NCBI RefSeq assembly: GCF_009834225.1
Contig: NZ_CP047176.1
Span: 3,720,001-3,784,000, forward strand
Reading direction: 5' to 3'
Source of the DNA: Rathayibacter sp. VKM Ac-2759
Lineage (GTDB): Bacteria > Actinomycetota > Actinomycetes > Actinomycetales > Microbacteriaceae
Length of the DNA: 64,000 bases
Shown: piece by piece, positions 42,221-51,766 of the stretch
Position numbering within the stretch: the stretch's first letter is position 1
How the letters are laid out: each line of letters opens with the position of its first letter
Position numbers and translations under genes: made by a program
The notes under the pieces: generated by a model
What the model was told of the DNA's origin: nothing
Databases searched by the model: none
The model's input: only the letters and a program-made list of their open reading frames with translations

Positions 42221-42667
42221 ATGAGCACCGACGAGAAGGGCGGTTTCTCCGCCGAGGAGAAGGCCGCGATGAAGGCCCGCGCGGCCGAGCTGAAGGCGGA
42301 GGCGCGGCGCGGCAAGGCGGCCGACAAGGCGGCGGCCGACCGCGCGACGATGTTCGACAAGATCGCCGAGATGCCGGAGCCCGACCGCGCGCTGGCCGAG
42401 CGCCTCCACGAGCTCGTGACGGAGGCGGCGCCCGCGCTGCTCCCGAAGCTCTACTACGGGCAGCCCGGCTGGGCGAAGGACGGGCGGATCGTCGTGTTCT
42501 TCCGCAGCGGCCTGGTCGACAAGGCGCGCTACTCCACGGTCGGCTTCAGCGTCGACGCGCAGCTCGACGAGCCCGGCGGCCTCTGGCCCACGTCGTACGC
42601 GCTCGACCACCTCGACGACGCGGGGGCGGCGCAGCTCGCCGAGCTGGTGGCGCGCGCCGCGCGCTGA
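42221..42667 (+). CDS. DUF1801-like / iron chaperone-fold protein
   Basis: A 148-residue protein. The first 45 residues are a charged Lys/Ala helix (FSAEEKAAMKARAAELKAEARRGKAADKAAADR). The rest is a YdhG/DUF1801-like fold: ERLHELVTEAAPALLPKLYYGQPGWAKDGRIVVFFRSG and YSTVGFSVDAQLDEPGGLWPTSYAL. Function is not established for such fusions. GAGGGGA lies before the ATG; the stop lies in the base of a long hairpin. Confidence 0.8.
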   Translation: MSTDEKGGFSAEEKAAMKARAAELKAEARRGKAADKAAADRATMFDKIAEMPEPDRALAERLHELVTEAAPALLPKLYYGQPGWAKDGRIVVFFRSGLVDKARYSTVGFSVDAQLDEPGGLWPTSYALDHLDDAGAAQLAELVARAAR

Positions 42668-42750
42668 CCGCGAGGGAACCCCGGACCGTCGAGGCCGCCA
42701 GGAACGGCGGGCTCCCTCGACGGTCCGGGGTTCCCTCAGCGCGGGTCAGC
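42663..42750. terminator. Long bidirectional terminator hairpin
   Basis: Perfect 23-bp arms (42672-42694 and 42715-42737, beginning GAGGGAACCCCGGACC) have a 20-base loop. Outer arms GCTGACC/GGTCAGC extend the stem. The stop codons of both convergent genes fall in these outer arms, TGA opposite TCA. Confidence 0.85.
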
Positions 42751-45043
42751 CGGCGACCGGCACGCGCGCCTCCTCGCGCAGCACCTCGACGCCGACGAGC
42801 CGGCGCGTCTCCGCACCCACCGGGGCCGCGTCGCCCACGAGGGTCACCTCGGCGGTCGTCTCCTTCGCGGCGCAGTCCGGCCCGACCCACAGCTCGACAG
42901 CACCGGGCTCGACCACGCGCACTCCGCGACGGTCCGTGAAGGCGAGGCGGGCCGACGGCACGTCGAAGCGGACCTCGATCTCCTCCCCCGCCGCGAGCGC
43001 GACCCGCGCGTAGCCGAGCAGCTGCGCGACCGGCCGGGTCACCGACGCGTAGATGTCGCGCGCGTACAGCTGCACCACGTCGACGCCGTCGCGCTCGCCC
43101 GTGTTGCGCACGCGGACCGTGGCCGTGAACGCACCCGAGGTCGGCGCCTCGTCGGACTCGAGCGCCAGGCCCTCGTGCGCGAACGCCGTGTACGACAGCC
43201 CGTGCCCGAACGGCAGCACCGGAGTGCTGTCGGCGCTGGTCACCTCCGAGGGCCCGCCGAGGATCGGGTGCAGGTACGAGAACGGCTGCGCGCCCGCCGA
43301 GCGCGGCAGCGAGACGGGCAGGCGACCGGAGGGAGCGACCCGCCCCGAGACGACACCCGCGATCGCGCCGGCGCCCTCCTCCCCCGGGAAGAACGCCTGC
43401 AGCACGGCGGCCGGTCCCTCGAGCGCCCAGCCCACCGCGTAGGGGCGGCCGGTCAGCAGCACGAGCACGACCGGGGTCCCGGTCGCGACGACCGCCTCGA
43501 CGAGCTCGCGCTGGCGCCCCGGCAGCTCGAGGCTCTCGACGTCGTTGCCCTCGCCGACGGTCCCGCGACCGAAGAGCCCGGCGCGGTCGCCGACCACGAC
43601 GACGGCGACCTCGGCCTCGCGGGCGGCCGACACCGCGGCGGGGATCCCCGACACGTCGTCGCCCTCGACCGCGCAGCCCTCGGCCACCACGAACTCGCCG
43701 CCCGGGAACTCGGCGGCGAGCGCCTCCCGCACGGTCGGGATCTCGAAGCCCAGCGGCACGCCCTCGTGGTGGGCGAGCACGTGGTTCGCGAAGGAGTAGC
43801 AGCCCATCAGGGCGGGCGCGCTGTCGGCGTTCGGGCCGATCAGCGCGATCCTGCGCGGCGCCGCGAGCGGCAGCACGCCGTCGTTCGCGAGCAGCACGAT
43901 CGACTCCTCGGCCAGGCGCCGCGCGAGATCGCGGTGCGCCGGCGAGTCGAGATCGATCGACTCCGGGGCGTCGTCGAAGCGCGCGTCGAGCAGACCGAGC
44001 CGCTCCTTCTGCGCGAGCACCCGCAGCAGAGCGCGGTCGACGATCGCCTCGTCGGCGCGGCCCGAGCGGATGCGCTCGGCCAGCGGCGCGAGGAACGCGT
44101 CGCCGGTCGGCAGCTCCACGTCGATCCCGGCCTCGAGGGCCAGCTGCGCCGCCTCGCCGAGGTCGGCCGCGACCGCGTGCATCAGGTGCAGGAACGCGAC
44201 CGAGAAGTAGTCGGCGACCACGACTCCGTCGAAGCCCCAGCGCTCGCGCAGCACCCCGGTCAGGTACGCCGGAGTGGCGCCGACCGGGTCGCCGTCGATC
44301 TCGGCGTACGAGTTCATCACCGAGCGGGCGCCTCCGTCGCGGATCGCCATCTCGAACGGGGGCAGCAGCACATCCGCGATCTCGCGAGGGCCGGCGTGCA
44401 CCGGCGCGTGGTTGCGGCCGGCGCGCGAGGCCGAGTAGCCGATGAAGTGCTTGAGCGTCGCGTCGACTCCCGCCGACTGCAGCCCCTTCACGTAGGCGGT
44501 GCCGATCGTGCCGACGACGTACGGGTCCTCGGCGATGCACTCGTCGACGCGCCCCCAGCGCGGGTCGCGGATCACGTCGAGCACGGGAGCGAGGCCCTGG
44601 TGGATCCCGAGCTCGCGCATCGAGCCGCCGATCGCCGCGGCCATCTCCTCGACGAGAGCGGGGTCGAAGGAGGCGCCCCACGCGAGCGGAGTCGGGAAGG
44701 TCGCGGCCTTCCACGCCGCCAGCCCCGTCAGGCACTCCTCGTGCACGATCGCCGGGATCCCGAGGCGGGTCTCCTCGACGAGGCGGCGCTGCTCGGCCCA
44801 GAGCCATCCGGCGCGCTCGATCGGATCGACGGGGCGGGTGCCGTAGACGCGCGTGAGCTGGCCGATCCCCTCGCGGGTCGCGTCCTCGTAGCGGGTCGAG
44901 GTGGCCATCTCGCCGGCGAGCGGGGCGACGACCTCGCCGCCCTGGTCGACCCAGTACCCGACGAGCTGGGTCAGCTTCTCCTCGAGCGTCATGCGGCCGA
45001 TCAGGTCGGTGACGCGGGCGGAGGGTGCCGGCGATGCGGTCAC
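42746..45043 (-). CDS. GH3 beta-glycosidase (beta-glucosidase/xylosidase type)
   Basis: A 765-residue glycoside hydrolase of family 3, without signal peptide, so cytoplasmic. The N-terminal barrel begins VTDLIGRMTLEEKLTQLVGYW and includes GLAPVLDVIRDPRWGR, DATLKHFIGYS and the nucleophile Asp in FDGVVVADYFSV. The second domain has LLANDGVLPLAAPRRIALIGPNAD and the fibronectin-like end VRVRNTGERDGVDVVQLYARD...LLGYARV. GTG 45043 is taken as start (GAGAGGA upstream); an alternative ATG at 45115 overlaps the permease stop. It hydrolyses the sugar brought in by the adjacent importer; the exact sugar is unknown. Confidence 0.92.
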   Translation of the reverse strand: MTASPAPSARVTDLIGRMTLEEKLTQLVGYWVDQGGEVVAPLAGEMATSTRYEDATREGIGQLTRVYGTRPVDPIERAGWLWAEQRRLVEETRLGIPAIVHEECLTGLAAWKAATFPTPLAWGASFDPALVEEMAAAIGGSMRELGIHQGLAPVLDVIRDPRWGRVDECIAEDPYVVGTIGTAYVKGLQSAGVDATLKHFIGYSASRAGRNHAPVHAGPREIADVLLPPFEMAIRDGGARSVMNSYAEIDGDPVGATPAYLTGVLRERWGFDGVVVADYFSVAFLHLMHAVAADLGEAAQLALEAGIDVELPTGDAFLAPLAERIRSGRADEAIVDRALLRVLAQKERLGLLDARFDDAPESIDLDSPAHRDLARRLAEESIVLLANDGVLPLAAPRRIALIGPNADSAPALMGCYSFANHVLAHHEGVPLGFEIPTVREALAAEFPGGEFVVAEGCAVEGDDVSGIPAAVSAAREAEVAVVVVGDRAGLFGRGTVGEGNDVESLELPGRQRELVEAVVATGTPVVLVLLTGRPYAVGWALEGPAAVLQAFFPGEEGAGAIAGVVSGRVAPSGRLPVSLPRSAGAQPFSYLHPILGGPSEVTSADSTPVLPFGHGLSYTAFAHEGLALESDEAPTSGAFTATVRVRNTGERDGVDVVQLYARDIYASVTRPVAQLLGYARVALAAGEEIEVRFDVPSARLAFTDRRGVRVVEPGAVELWVGPDCAAKETTAEVTLVGDAAPVGAETRRLVGVEVLREEARVPVAG

Positions 45044-45111
45044 GGTGCGGTCCTCTCGGTCTTCGGGGGAGCGGTGGTCGTCGGTGGGGCGGGAGCGGGC
45101 GGCGTGGAGGG

Positions 45112-46005
45112 TCATCCCTTCACCGCCCCGGTCAGCCCGCCGACGATGCGGCGCTCGAAGACGCTGAAGAAGATCAGCGCCGGGATCATCGACAGCGACA
45201 CGAAGGCGAGCACTTTCGCCGTGTCGACGGAGTACTGCGACGAGAACGCCTGCACGCCCAGCGGCAGGGTGAACGAGTTCTCGTCGTTGAGGATGAACAG
45301 CGGCAGCAGGTAGCTGTTCCAGCTCGCGATGAACGCGAGGATCCCCGTCGTGATGACGCCCGGCATCGCCAGGCGCACGACCATGCGCCAGAAGAAGCCG
45401 ATGCGGCTGCAGCCGTCGATGAACGCCGCCTCCTGGATCTCGTCGGGGATCGCGCGGAGGAACGGCACCAGGATGATGATCGTCGTCGGCAGGCCGAACG
45501 CGATCTGCGGCAGCACGACTCCGGCGAGCGAGTTCATCAGGCCGAGGTTCTTGATCACGAGGTAGAGCGGAGTGATCGCCACGGTCATCGGGAACATCAG
45601 GCCGGCCGCGAAGAGCGCGTAGAACACGCCGCGGCCGCTGAAGGAGTAGCGGGCGAGCACGTAGCTGGCCATCAGCCCCAGCACGACCACGCCGAGCGTC
45701 GTCGCGAGCGCGGCGATGGCGGAGTTGCCCACCTCGCGCCAGAAGATGCCCCCGGTGATGACGTCGAGGTAGTTCTGCACGTTCCACGGCGAGGGGAAGC
45801 CCGCCGGGTCGGTGGTGATCTGCGCGTTCGTGCGGAACCCGCCGATGATGATGTAGGCCACCGGAGCGAGCATCAGCGCGATCACGACGATCGCCACGAC
45901 GTACGCGATGATCGTGCCGCGCCCGAGGGGGCGCTTGCGCGGCTTCTGCCGGTTCACGGCGATCGGCGACTCGGTGCCGGGCGGGACGGCGGTCAGTGTG
46001 GTCAT
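45112..46005 (-). CDS. Sugar ABC transporter permease (MalG type)
   Basis: A 297-residue permease with six helices beginning GTIIAYVVAIVVIALMLAPV. The EAA loop is PDEIQEAAFIDGCSRIGFFWRMVVRLAMPGV and the end GGLTGAVKG. Its ATG overlaps the stop of the previous permease gene (ATGA), and its own stop overlaps a possible GH3 start. Third gene of the second sugar operon. Confidence 0.92.
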   Translation of the reverse strand: MTTLTAVPPGTESPIAVNRQKPRKRPLGRGTIIAYVVAIVVIALMLAPVAYIIIGGFRTNAQITTDPAGFPSPWNVQNYLDVITGGIFWREVGNSAIAALATTLGVVVLGLMASYVLARYSFSGRGVFYALFAAGLMFPMTVAITPLYLVIKNLGLMNSLAGVVLPQIAFGLPTTIIILVPFLRAIPDEIQEAAFIDGCSRIGFFWRMVVRLAMPGVITTGILAFIASWNSYLLPLFILNDENSFTLPLGVQAFSSQYSVDTAKVLAFVSLSMIPALIFFSVFERRIVGGLTGAVKG

Positions 46006-47009
46006 CGCTTGTCTCCCGTGAGTGCGCCCTCGGTGTCCCGCCGCAGCACGAAGCGCTGGTAGAGCAGGGCGACGACGAGGGAGATGAGGAACAGGACGAC
46101 GGCGACGGCGTTGCCGTAGCCGTAGTTGCCGGCGTTGCGCCCGTTGGTGACGAGGTAGGTCGCCATGGTCGAGGTGCCGGCGGTCGAGGACACGTACTGG
46201 CCCCAGATGATGTAGACGAGGTCGAACAGCTGCAGGGCGCCGATGATCGACAGGAACGCCCAGATGCGCAGCGTCGGTGCGAGCAGCGGGAGGGTGATCC
46301 TCCGCTGGACCTGCCAGTACGACGCGCCGTCGATGGCCGCCGCCTCCGACAGCTCCTCGGGGATGCCCTGCAGGCCTGCGAGGAAGAGGATCACGGCGAA
46401 GCCGATGTACTTCCACGTGATGATCAGCATCAGGGTCCAGATGGCGATCGCCGGGTCCGAGAGCCAGTCCTGCTTCAGTGCGCCCAGGCCGACGTTCTCG
46501 AGGAACCCGTTGACGGCTCCGCTGGTCTGGAGCATCAGGCTCCAGCCGGTGCCGACGACGACCTCCGAGATCACGTACGGCACGAAGATCAGCACGCGGA
46601 TGATCGACTGGCCGCGCAGCTTGCGGTTGAGCAGCAGCGCGATGAGGATCGCCGCCGGGCCCTGGAGCACCAGCGAGAGGATCACGATCGTGCCGTTGTG
46701 GGTGAGCGCCTCGTGGAAGGTGGGGTCCTGGAGGATCGTCAGGTAGTTCTTGAAGCCGACGAAATCGGTGGGGACCCCGTAGCCCTGCCAGCTGAAGAAG
46801 CCGTAGTAGGCCGCCATCACGACCGGGAAGATCACGAAGGCGAGGAAGACGATCAGGGCCGGGCCGACGAGGATCGCGACCTCGAGGCGTCCCGACCAGC
46901 CCAGGCCCCGGCGACGCCGGCGGACCGGGGGCGCCGCGACGGCACCCCCGGTCGTCGGGCGCTCGCGGGGCGGTTCCGCTCCGAGGAGCGGGCTCTCGCG
47001 GAGCGCCAT
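46002..47009 (-). CDS. Sugar ABC transporter permease (MalF/UgpA type)
   Basis: A 335-residue permease with an Arg/Pro-rich N-terminus (about 45 residues) and six helices starting VAILVGPALIVFLAFVIFPV. The EAA loop is PEELSEAAAIDGASYWQVQRRITLPLLAPTL. It starts three bases after the binding-protein stop, so the operon order is binding protein, this permease, second permease, GH3. Confidence 0.92.
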   Translation of the reverse strand: MALRESPLLGAEPPRERPTTGGAVAAPPVRRRRRGLGWSGRLEVAILVGPALIVFLAFVIFPVVMAAYYGFFSWQGYGVPTDFVGFKNYLTILQDPTFHEALTHNGTIVILSLVLQGPAAILIALLLNRKLRGQSIIRVLIFVPYVISEVVVGTGWSLMLQTSGAVNGFLENVGLGALKQDWLSDPAIAIWTLMLIITWKYIGFAVILFLAGLQGIPEELSEAAAIDGASYWQVQRRITLPLLAPTLRIWAFLSIIGALQLFDLVYIIWGQYVSSTAGTSTMATYLVTNGRNAGNYGYGNAVAVVLFLISLVVALLYQRFVLRRDTEGALTGDKR

Positions 47010-47012
47010 GCG

Positions 47013-48299
47013 CTAGGCCTTGGCCGCTGCGGCGTTGACGGCCTCGACGAGCTGCTCCGGGTCGCTCTTGCCCGCGAGCAGGTCGACGACTCCGACGTTC
47101 AGCGCGTTGCCGACGTTGAGGCCGTAGACGGTGTCGAGCCACTGCGAGACGTAGGGCGCCGAGTTGTACGCGGCGAGGATGTCCTGCAGGTACGGCTCGG
47201 TGACGGCCTCCTGGGCCACGGTGTTCACCGGCGGCGCGTTGAAGGCCGCGTAGTACTCCTTCTGCACGTCGGAGGTCGCGAGGTAGTTGAGGAAGTCGAC
47301 GCACGCGTCGGGAGCGTCGACCGAGCAGGAGTAGCCGTCGACACCGCCCATGATCGAGCCGGGCTCGCCCTCTCCGCCGTCGATCTCGGGGAACGGGAAC
47401 CAGCCCAGGTCGGGCAGCGGCTGCTCGTCGGGGGTGAGGGAGGCGATGACGCCCGGGTTCCAGGCGCCCATGAGCTCCATCGAGGCCTGGTGGTTGGCGA
47501 GCAGACCCGCCGAGCTGCCGGCGCCCTGCTGGGCGGCGGTGGTCAGGAAGCCCTCGTTGAACGGCTCGGTGTCGGCGAAGGACTGCAGGTCCTCGCCGGC
47601 CTTCAGCCAGCACTCGTCCGAGAAGTCCTTGGAGTCGGCCGCCTCGGCCATGGTGTCGGCGCTGCACTCGCGCAGCGCGAAGAAGTAGAACCAGTGCGCC
47701 GCGGGCCAGGCGTCCTTGCCGCCGAGCGCGACGGCCTGCGTGCCGCTGGCCTTCAGTGCGGTCACCGCCGCGTCGAGCTCGTCGATCGTCTTCGGGGTCT
47801 CGGTGATGCCGGCCGCCGAGAAGAGGTCCTGGCTGTAGAAGACACCGCCGGGGAGCACGGCGACGGGCATCGCCCACACCTTGTCGTCGAGCGTGTTGGC
47901 CGAGAACGAGCCCTCGGGGATCTCGCTGCGGGCCTCGTCGGAGATGCCCGAGGTGATGTCCTTGACCTGTCCGCCGGCGACCATGGCGGCGAGCTTGCCG
48001 CCTCCGCGCTGCAGGAAGATGTCGGGGGCGTCGCCCGAGTTGAGCGCCGTCTGGAGCTTGCCGTCGAGGTCCTCGTTCTGGATGGCCTGCGACTCGATGG
48101 TCACGCCGGGATTGGCCGCCTCGAAATCGGTGATGGTCTTCTCCCAGAACTCCTGGCCGGGGCCGGTGGTCGAGTTCTGCCAGAGGGTCATCGAGACGGA
48201 GCCGTCGGAGGACCCCGAGTCCTGGGCCGAGCAGCCGCTGAGGGCCGCAGCCGCGCCGAGCAGGGCGACCGTGGCCACTGCGATCTTTCTGAACTTCAT
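47013..48299 (-). CDS. Extracellular sugar-binding lipoprotein
   Basis: A 428-residue binding protein. Signal MKFRKIAVATVALLGAAAAL with lipobox LSGC (Cys23) and a short Ser-rich linker. The mature domain opens VSMTLWQNSTTGPGQEFWEKTITDFEAANPGVTIES, and GSIMGGVDGYSCSVDAPDACVDFLNYLA is a family-1 C-terminal feature, with Cys residues that could pair. First gene of the operon; its promoter faces the LacI gene. ATG 48299 is chosen to begin the signal peptide. Confidence 0.92.
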   Translation of the reverse strand: MKFRKIAVATVALLGAAAALSGCSAQDSGSSDGSVSMTLWQNSTTGPGQEFWEKTITDFEAANPGVTIESQAIQNEDLDGKLQTALNSGDAPDIFLQRGGGKLAAMVAGGQVKDITSGISDEARSEIPEGSFSANTLDDKVWAMPVAVLPGGVFYSQDLFSAAGITETPKTIDELDAAVTALKASGTQAVALGGKDAWPAAHWFYFFALRECSADTMAEAADSKDFSDECWLKAGEDLQSFADTEPFNEGFLTTAAQQGAGSSAGLLANHQASMELMGAWNPGVIASLTPDEQPLPDLGWFPFPEIDGGEGEPGSIMGGVDGYSCSVDAPDACVDFLNYLATSDVQKEYYAAFNAPPVNTVAQEAVTEPYLQDILAAYNSAPYVSQWLDTVYGLNVGNALNVGVVDLLAGKSDPEQLVEAVNAAAAKA

Positions 48300-48416
48300 C
48301 GTTCGAACCGTTCTCTTCGCTGAGAGGCGCCGCCAGGGAGTACGACGCCGAAGGTGCACCCGCCGGGGGCGGGCAGGCTCAGTCTCAGATGGGGGACACG
48401 GATCAACAAACGTTTT

Positions 48417-48430
48417 CGAAATCAGTTTCG
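48417..48430. promoter_or_regulatory. Probable LacI operator in divergent promoter
   Basis: CGAAATCAGTTTCG has perfect 5-bp arms, and AACGTTTTCGAAATC just upstream gives an overlapping TTTCGAAA palindrome. The region lies 118 bp from the binding-protein start and 25 bp from the LacI start, suited to autoregulation and operon control. The motif differs from the TGTTGACGTGAACA operators of the galactan genes, as expected for a separate repressor. Confidence 0.55.
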
Positions 48431-48454
48431 ACGAGGCGGGCTAGAGTCGGTCGC

Positions 48455-49453
48455 ATGTCCCTCCGGCCCTCGATCCACGACGTCGCCGCGGCCGCCGGAG
48501 TCTCGGTCGCCACGGTGTCGAAGGCGGTCAACGGACGCTACGGCGTCGCGCCCGCCACGGCCTCGCGCGTGCTCGAGATCGTGCGCGAGCTGGGCTACGA
48601 GTCGAGCCTCGTCGCGAGCAGCATGCGCTCGCGGCGGACCGGGGTGATCGGGGTGCTGATCGCCGGGTTCGAGCCGTTCAGCGCCGAGATCCTCAAGGGG
48701 GTCGGATCGGTGCTCAAGGAGTCGCGGTTCGACCTGCTCGCCTACAGCGGCTCGCACGACGGCGAGCACGAGGGCTGGGAGCGGCGCTCGCTCAGCCGCC
48801 TGAGCGGCACGCTCATCGACGGAGCGATCATGGTCACCCCCACGGTCGTGAGCGCGTCGTCCGACATCCCGCTCGTCGCCGTCGACCCGCACACCGGCCG
48901 TGCCGACCTGCCCACCGTCGAGTCGGACAGCTTCGGCGGCGCGCTGCAGGCGACGCGCCACCTGATCGGGCTCGGGCACCGCCGCATCGGCTTCGTCGCC
49001 GGCCGCGTCGACCTGCGCTCGGCCCGCCTGCGCGAGGCCGGCTACCGCGCAGCGCTGTCGGAGGCGGGGATCGCGTTCGACGAGCGCCTCCTGCGCGTCG
49101 GCAGCTACCACCACGACACCGCCCGGCTGCCGGCGTCGACGATGCTGTCGCTGCCCGACCGGCCGACGGCGATCTTCGCCGCGAACGACGTATCGGCCCT
49201 GGCGATCATCGAGACCGCCGCGCACCTCGGTCTCGAGGTGCCGCGGGATCTCTCGGTCGTCGGCTTCGACGACGTCCCGGAGGCGGCGCGCTTCGACCCG
49301 CCGCTCACGACCGTCCGTCAGCCGATGCAGACCCTCGGCGCCACCGCGGCCGAGATGCTGATCGCGCTGATGGCGGGCGAGACCCCGCGCTCGCTGCACG
49401 TGCAGCTCCCCACGCAGCTCGTGCGCCGCGCGACGACCGCGCCGCCGCTGTGA
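48455..49453 (+). CDS. LacI-family repressor of the GH3 operon
   Basis: A 332-residue LacI/GalR regulator. The HTH is SIHDVAAAAGVSVATVSKAVNGRYGVAPATASRVLEIVRELGY, followed by a sugar-binding domain (TGVIGVLIAGFEPFSAEI; AIFAANDVSALAIIETA; LSVVGFDDVPEAARFDPPLTTVRQP). It diverges from the binding-protein gene and most likely represses that operon. The last bases overlap the start of the next gene (GTGA). Confidence 0.9.
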   Translation: MSLRPSIHDVAAAAGVSVATVSKAVNGRYGVAPATASRVLEIVRELGYESSLVASSMRSRRTGVIGVLIAGFEPFSAEILKGVGSVLKESRFDLLAYSGSHDGEHEGWERRSLSRLSGTLIDGAIMVTPTVVSASSDIPLVAVDPHTGRADLPTVESDSFGGALQATRHLIGLGHRRIGFVAGRVDLRSARLREAGYRAALSEAGIAFDERLLRVGSYHHDTARLPASTMLSLPDRPTAIFAANDVSALAIIETAAHLGLEVPRDLSVVGFDDVPEAARFDPPLTTVRQPMQTLGATAAEMLIALMAGETPRSLHVQLPTQLVRRATTAPPL

Positions 49454-49827
49454 GCGACTCCGCCGAGCGGAGCGACGAGCTCCGGGCCGTGCACGACGAG
49501 CTCTTCGACGCGATGGTGCTGACCGACCTGCCGGTGCTCGAGGCGCTCCTCGACGAGCGCTTCGTGATCGAGCACCCGACCGGACTCGTGCAGTCGAAGG
49601 CGGAGTGGCTCGCCGACCTCGACGACGAGCGCAAGGCGTACCACGCGATCGATCACGTCGAGAGCGCGGTCTCGGGAGGCGCGGCCCACCCGGTCCTGAC
49701 CTCGCGCACCCTCACCGAGGCGACGATCGGCGGCCTCCACGCCACCTGGCGCCTGCAGCTCACCAGCCGCCTCGTCGCGCGGGACGGCGAGTGGGCGATC
49801 ACCCGCACGGTCGTGACGACCTGGTGA
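49450..49827 (+). CDS. NTF2-like (DUF4440-type) small protein
   Basis: A 125-residue protein with the NTF2-like cone fold: ELFDAMVLTDLPVLEALLDERFVIEHPTGLVQSKAEWLADL, ending in strands ATWRLQLTSRLVARDGEWAITRTVVTTW. The GTG start overlaps the lacI stop, giving translational coupling. It may be a sugar-modifying or binding accessory of the GH3 system, or an unrelated SnoaL/ketosteroid-isomerase-like enzyme; no catalytic residues are certain. Confidence 0.78.
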   Translation: MSDSAERSDELRAVHDELFDAMVLTDLPVLEALLDERFVIEHPTGLVQSKAEWLADLDDERKAYHAIDHVESAVSGGAAHPVLTSRTLTEATIGGLHATWRLQLTSRLVARDGEWAITRTVVTTW

Positions 49828-49843
49828 CGGCGCGGCTCGCGGA

Positions 49844-50818
49844 TCACGCCTGGAGGATCACCGCTCCGTAGTGGGTGCCGGCGCCCGTGCCGACGAGCAG
49901 CACGGACTCGCCCGGCTCGATGCGGGCGCGGTGCAGCGCCAGCGGGATCGCCGAGCCGATCGTGTTGCCCACCTCGGGCAGCGTGACGACCGTCTTCGAC
50001 CGCCCCCAGAGGCGCGCCATGCCCTCGAGCCCGGCCTTGCTGGTCTGGTGCGGGACGATGCGGTCGATGCCGGGGGTTCCGGTCGACAGCCCCGGCCGCA
50101 CGGTCTCGAGGAATGCCGGGAAGTGCCGGAGCGCGTCGACGAGCAGCGCGCCTCCGTGCATGTCGAACCGGAAGTCGGAGAGCCGGCCCGCCGCCTCCTC
50201 GATGCGGATCCGCGAGCCGAACCCGCGGATCTCGGCGTGCCGCACTCCGCTGGGCCGCGTCAGGAAGCGGGACGCCACGATCCCCTGCCCCGGTGCGGAG
50301 GCCCGCCCCACGACGACCGCGGCCGCCGCGTCGCCGAACAGCAGCGCGCTCTCGGGCTGGCCGAGGTCGATGCCGCGGCTGCCTCCCTCCGTCGACACGA
50401 TGAGCACCCGCTCGGCGCGACCCGTCGCGACGAGGAACCCCGCCTCCTGCAGCGCGAACAGGAACGACAGGCACGTCGCATTCAGGCTGTACGCCGAGAC
50501 GTCCTCGAGGCCCAGCCCGGCGGCGAGGAGCGCTCCGCCGTCCGGGATCGCCTGCAGCTGGGTGCCGGACGCGTTGAGCACGACGTCCACGTCGCGCGCG
50601 TCGATCCCCGCCGCGTCCAGCGCGCGCCGGGCCGCGGTGAGCCCGAGCTCGAGCGGGTCCTCGTCGTCCGCGAGCCAGTGCCGGGTGAGGACTCCGCTCC
50701 GGCGGGCCGCCTCCTCGGGATCGAGACCGCAGAGGGCGGCGACCTCGGCGGTGGTGACGAGGCGGCCGGGCAGCGCCTCCCCGGTGCCGAGGAGGCGGAT
50801 CGGGAGAACATCGGACAC
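49844..50818 (-). CDS. KASIII / OleA-like 3-oxoacyl synthase
   Basis: A 324-residue thiolase-fold condensing enzyme. The catalytic triad is Cys116 in NATCLSFLFAL, His257 in IVPHQTSKAG and Asn285 in EVGNTIGSA. The NATCLSF context is closer to OleA-type enzymes that join two acyl chains than to FabH (AACAGF). It joins an acyl-CoA or acyl-ACP to a second acyl unit. It diverges from a co-directed glycosyltransferase-SDR-MBL set, suggesting a small lipid or glycolipid pathway. It is not near other fab genes, so a housekeeping FabH role is unlikely. Confidence 0.85.
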   Translation of the reverse strand: MSDVLPIRLLGTGEALPGRLVTTAEVAALCGLDPEEAARRSGVLTRHWLADDEDPLELGLTAARRALDAAGIDARDVDVVLNASGTQLQAIPDGGALLAAGLGLEDVSAYSLNATCLSFLFALQEAGFLVATGRAERVLIVSTEGGSRGIDLGQPESALLFGDAAAAVVVGRASAPGQGIVASRFLTRPSGVRHAEIRGFGSRIRIEEAAGRLSDFRFDMHGGALLVDALRHFPAFLETVRPGLSTGTPGIDRIVPHQTSKAGLEGMARLWGRSKTVVTLPEVGNTIGSAIPLALHRARIEPGESVLLVGTGAGTHYGAVILQA

Positions 50819-51004
50819 GATCGCGTCCCTCCTGCCGCCGACCGACCGTCGGTCCGGGCGCTCCCTGTATAGCGCCGATGAGCGACGGATGTCGGACGGG
50901 CCGCCCTGCCCCGGATTGACGGTGTCACGACTCCGCCGACACTATGGACGTGCCTTCCCGCGCTCCAGCGGCAGCGCGACGCGCGATCGGCGGAGGGGGA
51001 TCGG

Positions 51005-51766
51005 ATGCCTGACCAGCCCTTCTGGGTCGTGATCCCCCTGTTCGACGAGGAGAAGCTGCTCGACGGAGCCCTCGAGGCCCTCGCCGCCCAGACCGATCGC
51101 GACTTCCGCCTCCTCCTCGTCGACAACGGCAGCACGGATCGCTCGCGGCAGATCATCGACGCCTTCACCGCCCGGCACCCGGAGCTCGACGTGACGACGA
51201 TCGACGAGCCGCAGAAGGGCACGGGCGCCGCCTCGGACACCGGCTTCCGCTACGCCATCGAGCACGGAGCCGCGGTCGTCGCGCGGACCGACGCCGACTG
51301 CCTGCCGAGCCGCGACTGGGTCGCGCAGCTCAGGGCCGACTTCGCGAGCGGCGCCCGGCTCGTCGGCGGCCGCCTCCGCCCGCGCCGCGACGAGCCGGTC
51401 TACCGCTGGTACGACGGAGTCATCGGGACCGCGATGATCCGGCTGATGGAGCGGGCACCCGCCGTCTTCTACCGCCGGCCGGGGCAGCGCTATCCGCTGT
51501 TCATGGCGGCGGGCGCCAACATGGCGATCGACTCCGCGCTGTACCTCGAGGTCGGCGGCTTCCCGCGCTCGAGCATCGACGACACCGACGAGGATCTGGA
51601 GCTGCACCTGAAGGTCTGCCAGGTGATCCCCGGCGACCAGGCGCGGCTGAACCGCCGCGCCGTCGTCAGCATGTCGATCCGCAAGGGCAAGGCGCTCGGC
51701 TACCTGGGGATCCTGCTCTGGTACTGGGACCGCAAGAGGACCACGGCGGTCGTCGATGTCCGCTGA
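51005..51766 (+). CDS. Family 2 glycosyltransferase
   Basis: A 253-residue GT-A glycosyltransferase. It starts FWVVIPLFDEEKLLDGALEALAAQTDRDF, with LLVDNGSTDRSR, the metal-binding VARTDADCLPS (DxD-type), and the acceptor-side DDTDEDLELHLKV. No membrane helix, so a cytoplasmic or peripheral enzyme. Its stop overlaps the next gene by 11 bases. Sugar donor unknown; likely decorates a lipid made by the adjacent enzymes. Confidence 0.88.
   Translation: MPDQPFWVVIPLFDEEKLLDGALEALAAQTDRDFRLLLVDNGSTDRSRQIIDAFTARHPELDVTTIDEPQKGTGAASDTGFRYAIEHGAAVVARTDADCLPSRDWVAQLRADFASGARLVGGRLRPRRDEPVYRWYDGVIGTAMIRLMERAPAVFYRRPGQRYPLFMAAGANMAIDSALYLEVGGFPRSSIDDTDEDLELHLKVCQVIPGDQARLNRRAVVSMSIRKGKALGYLGILLWYWDRKRTTAVVDVR

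Noticed and set aside
44900..45787. GH3 gene extending upstream into the permease gene
   Set aside because: The frame is open but the permease coding signal is in another frame there; the GTG at 45043 with GAGAGGA is the better start.
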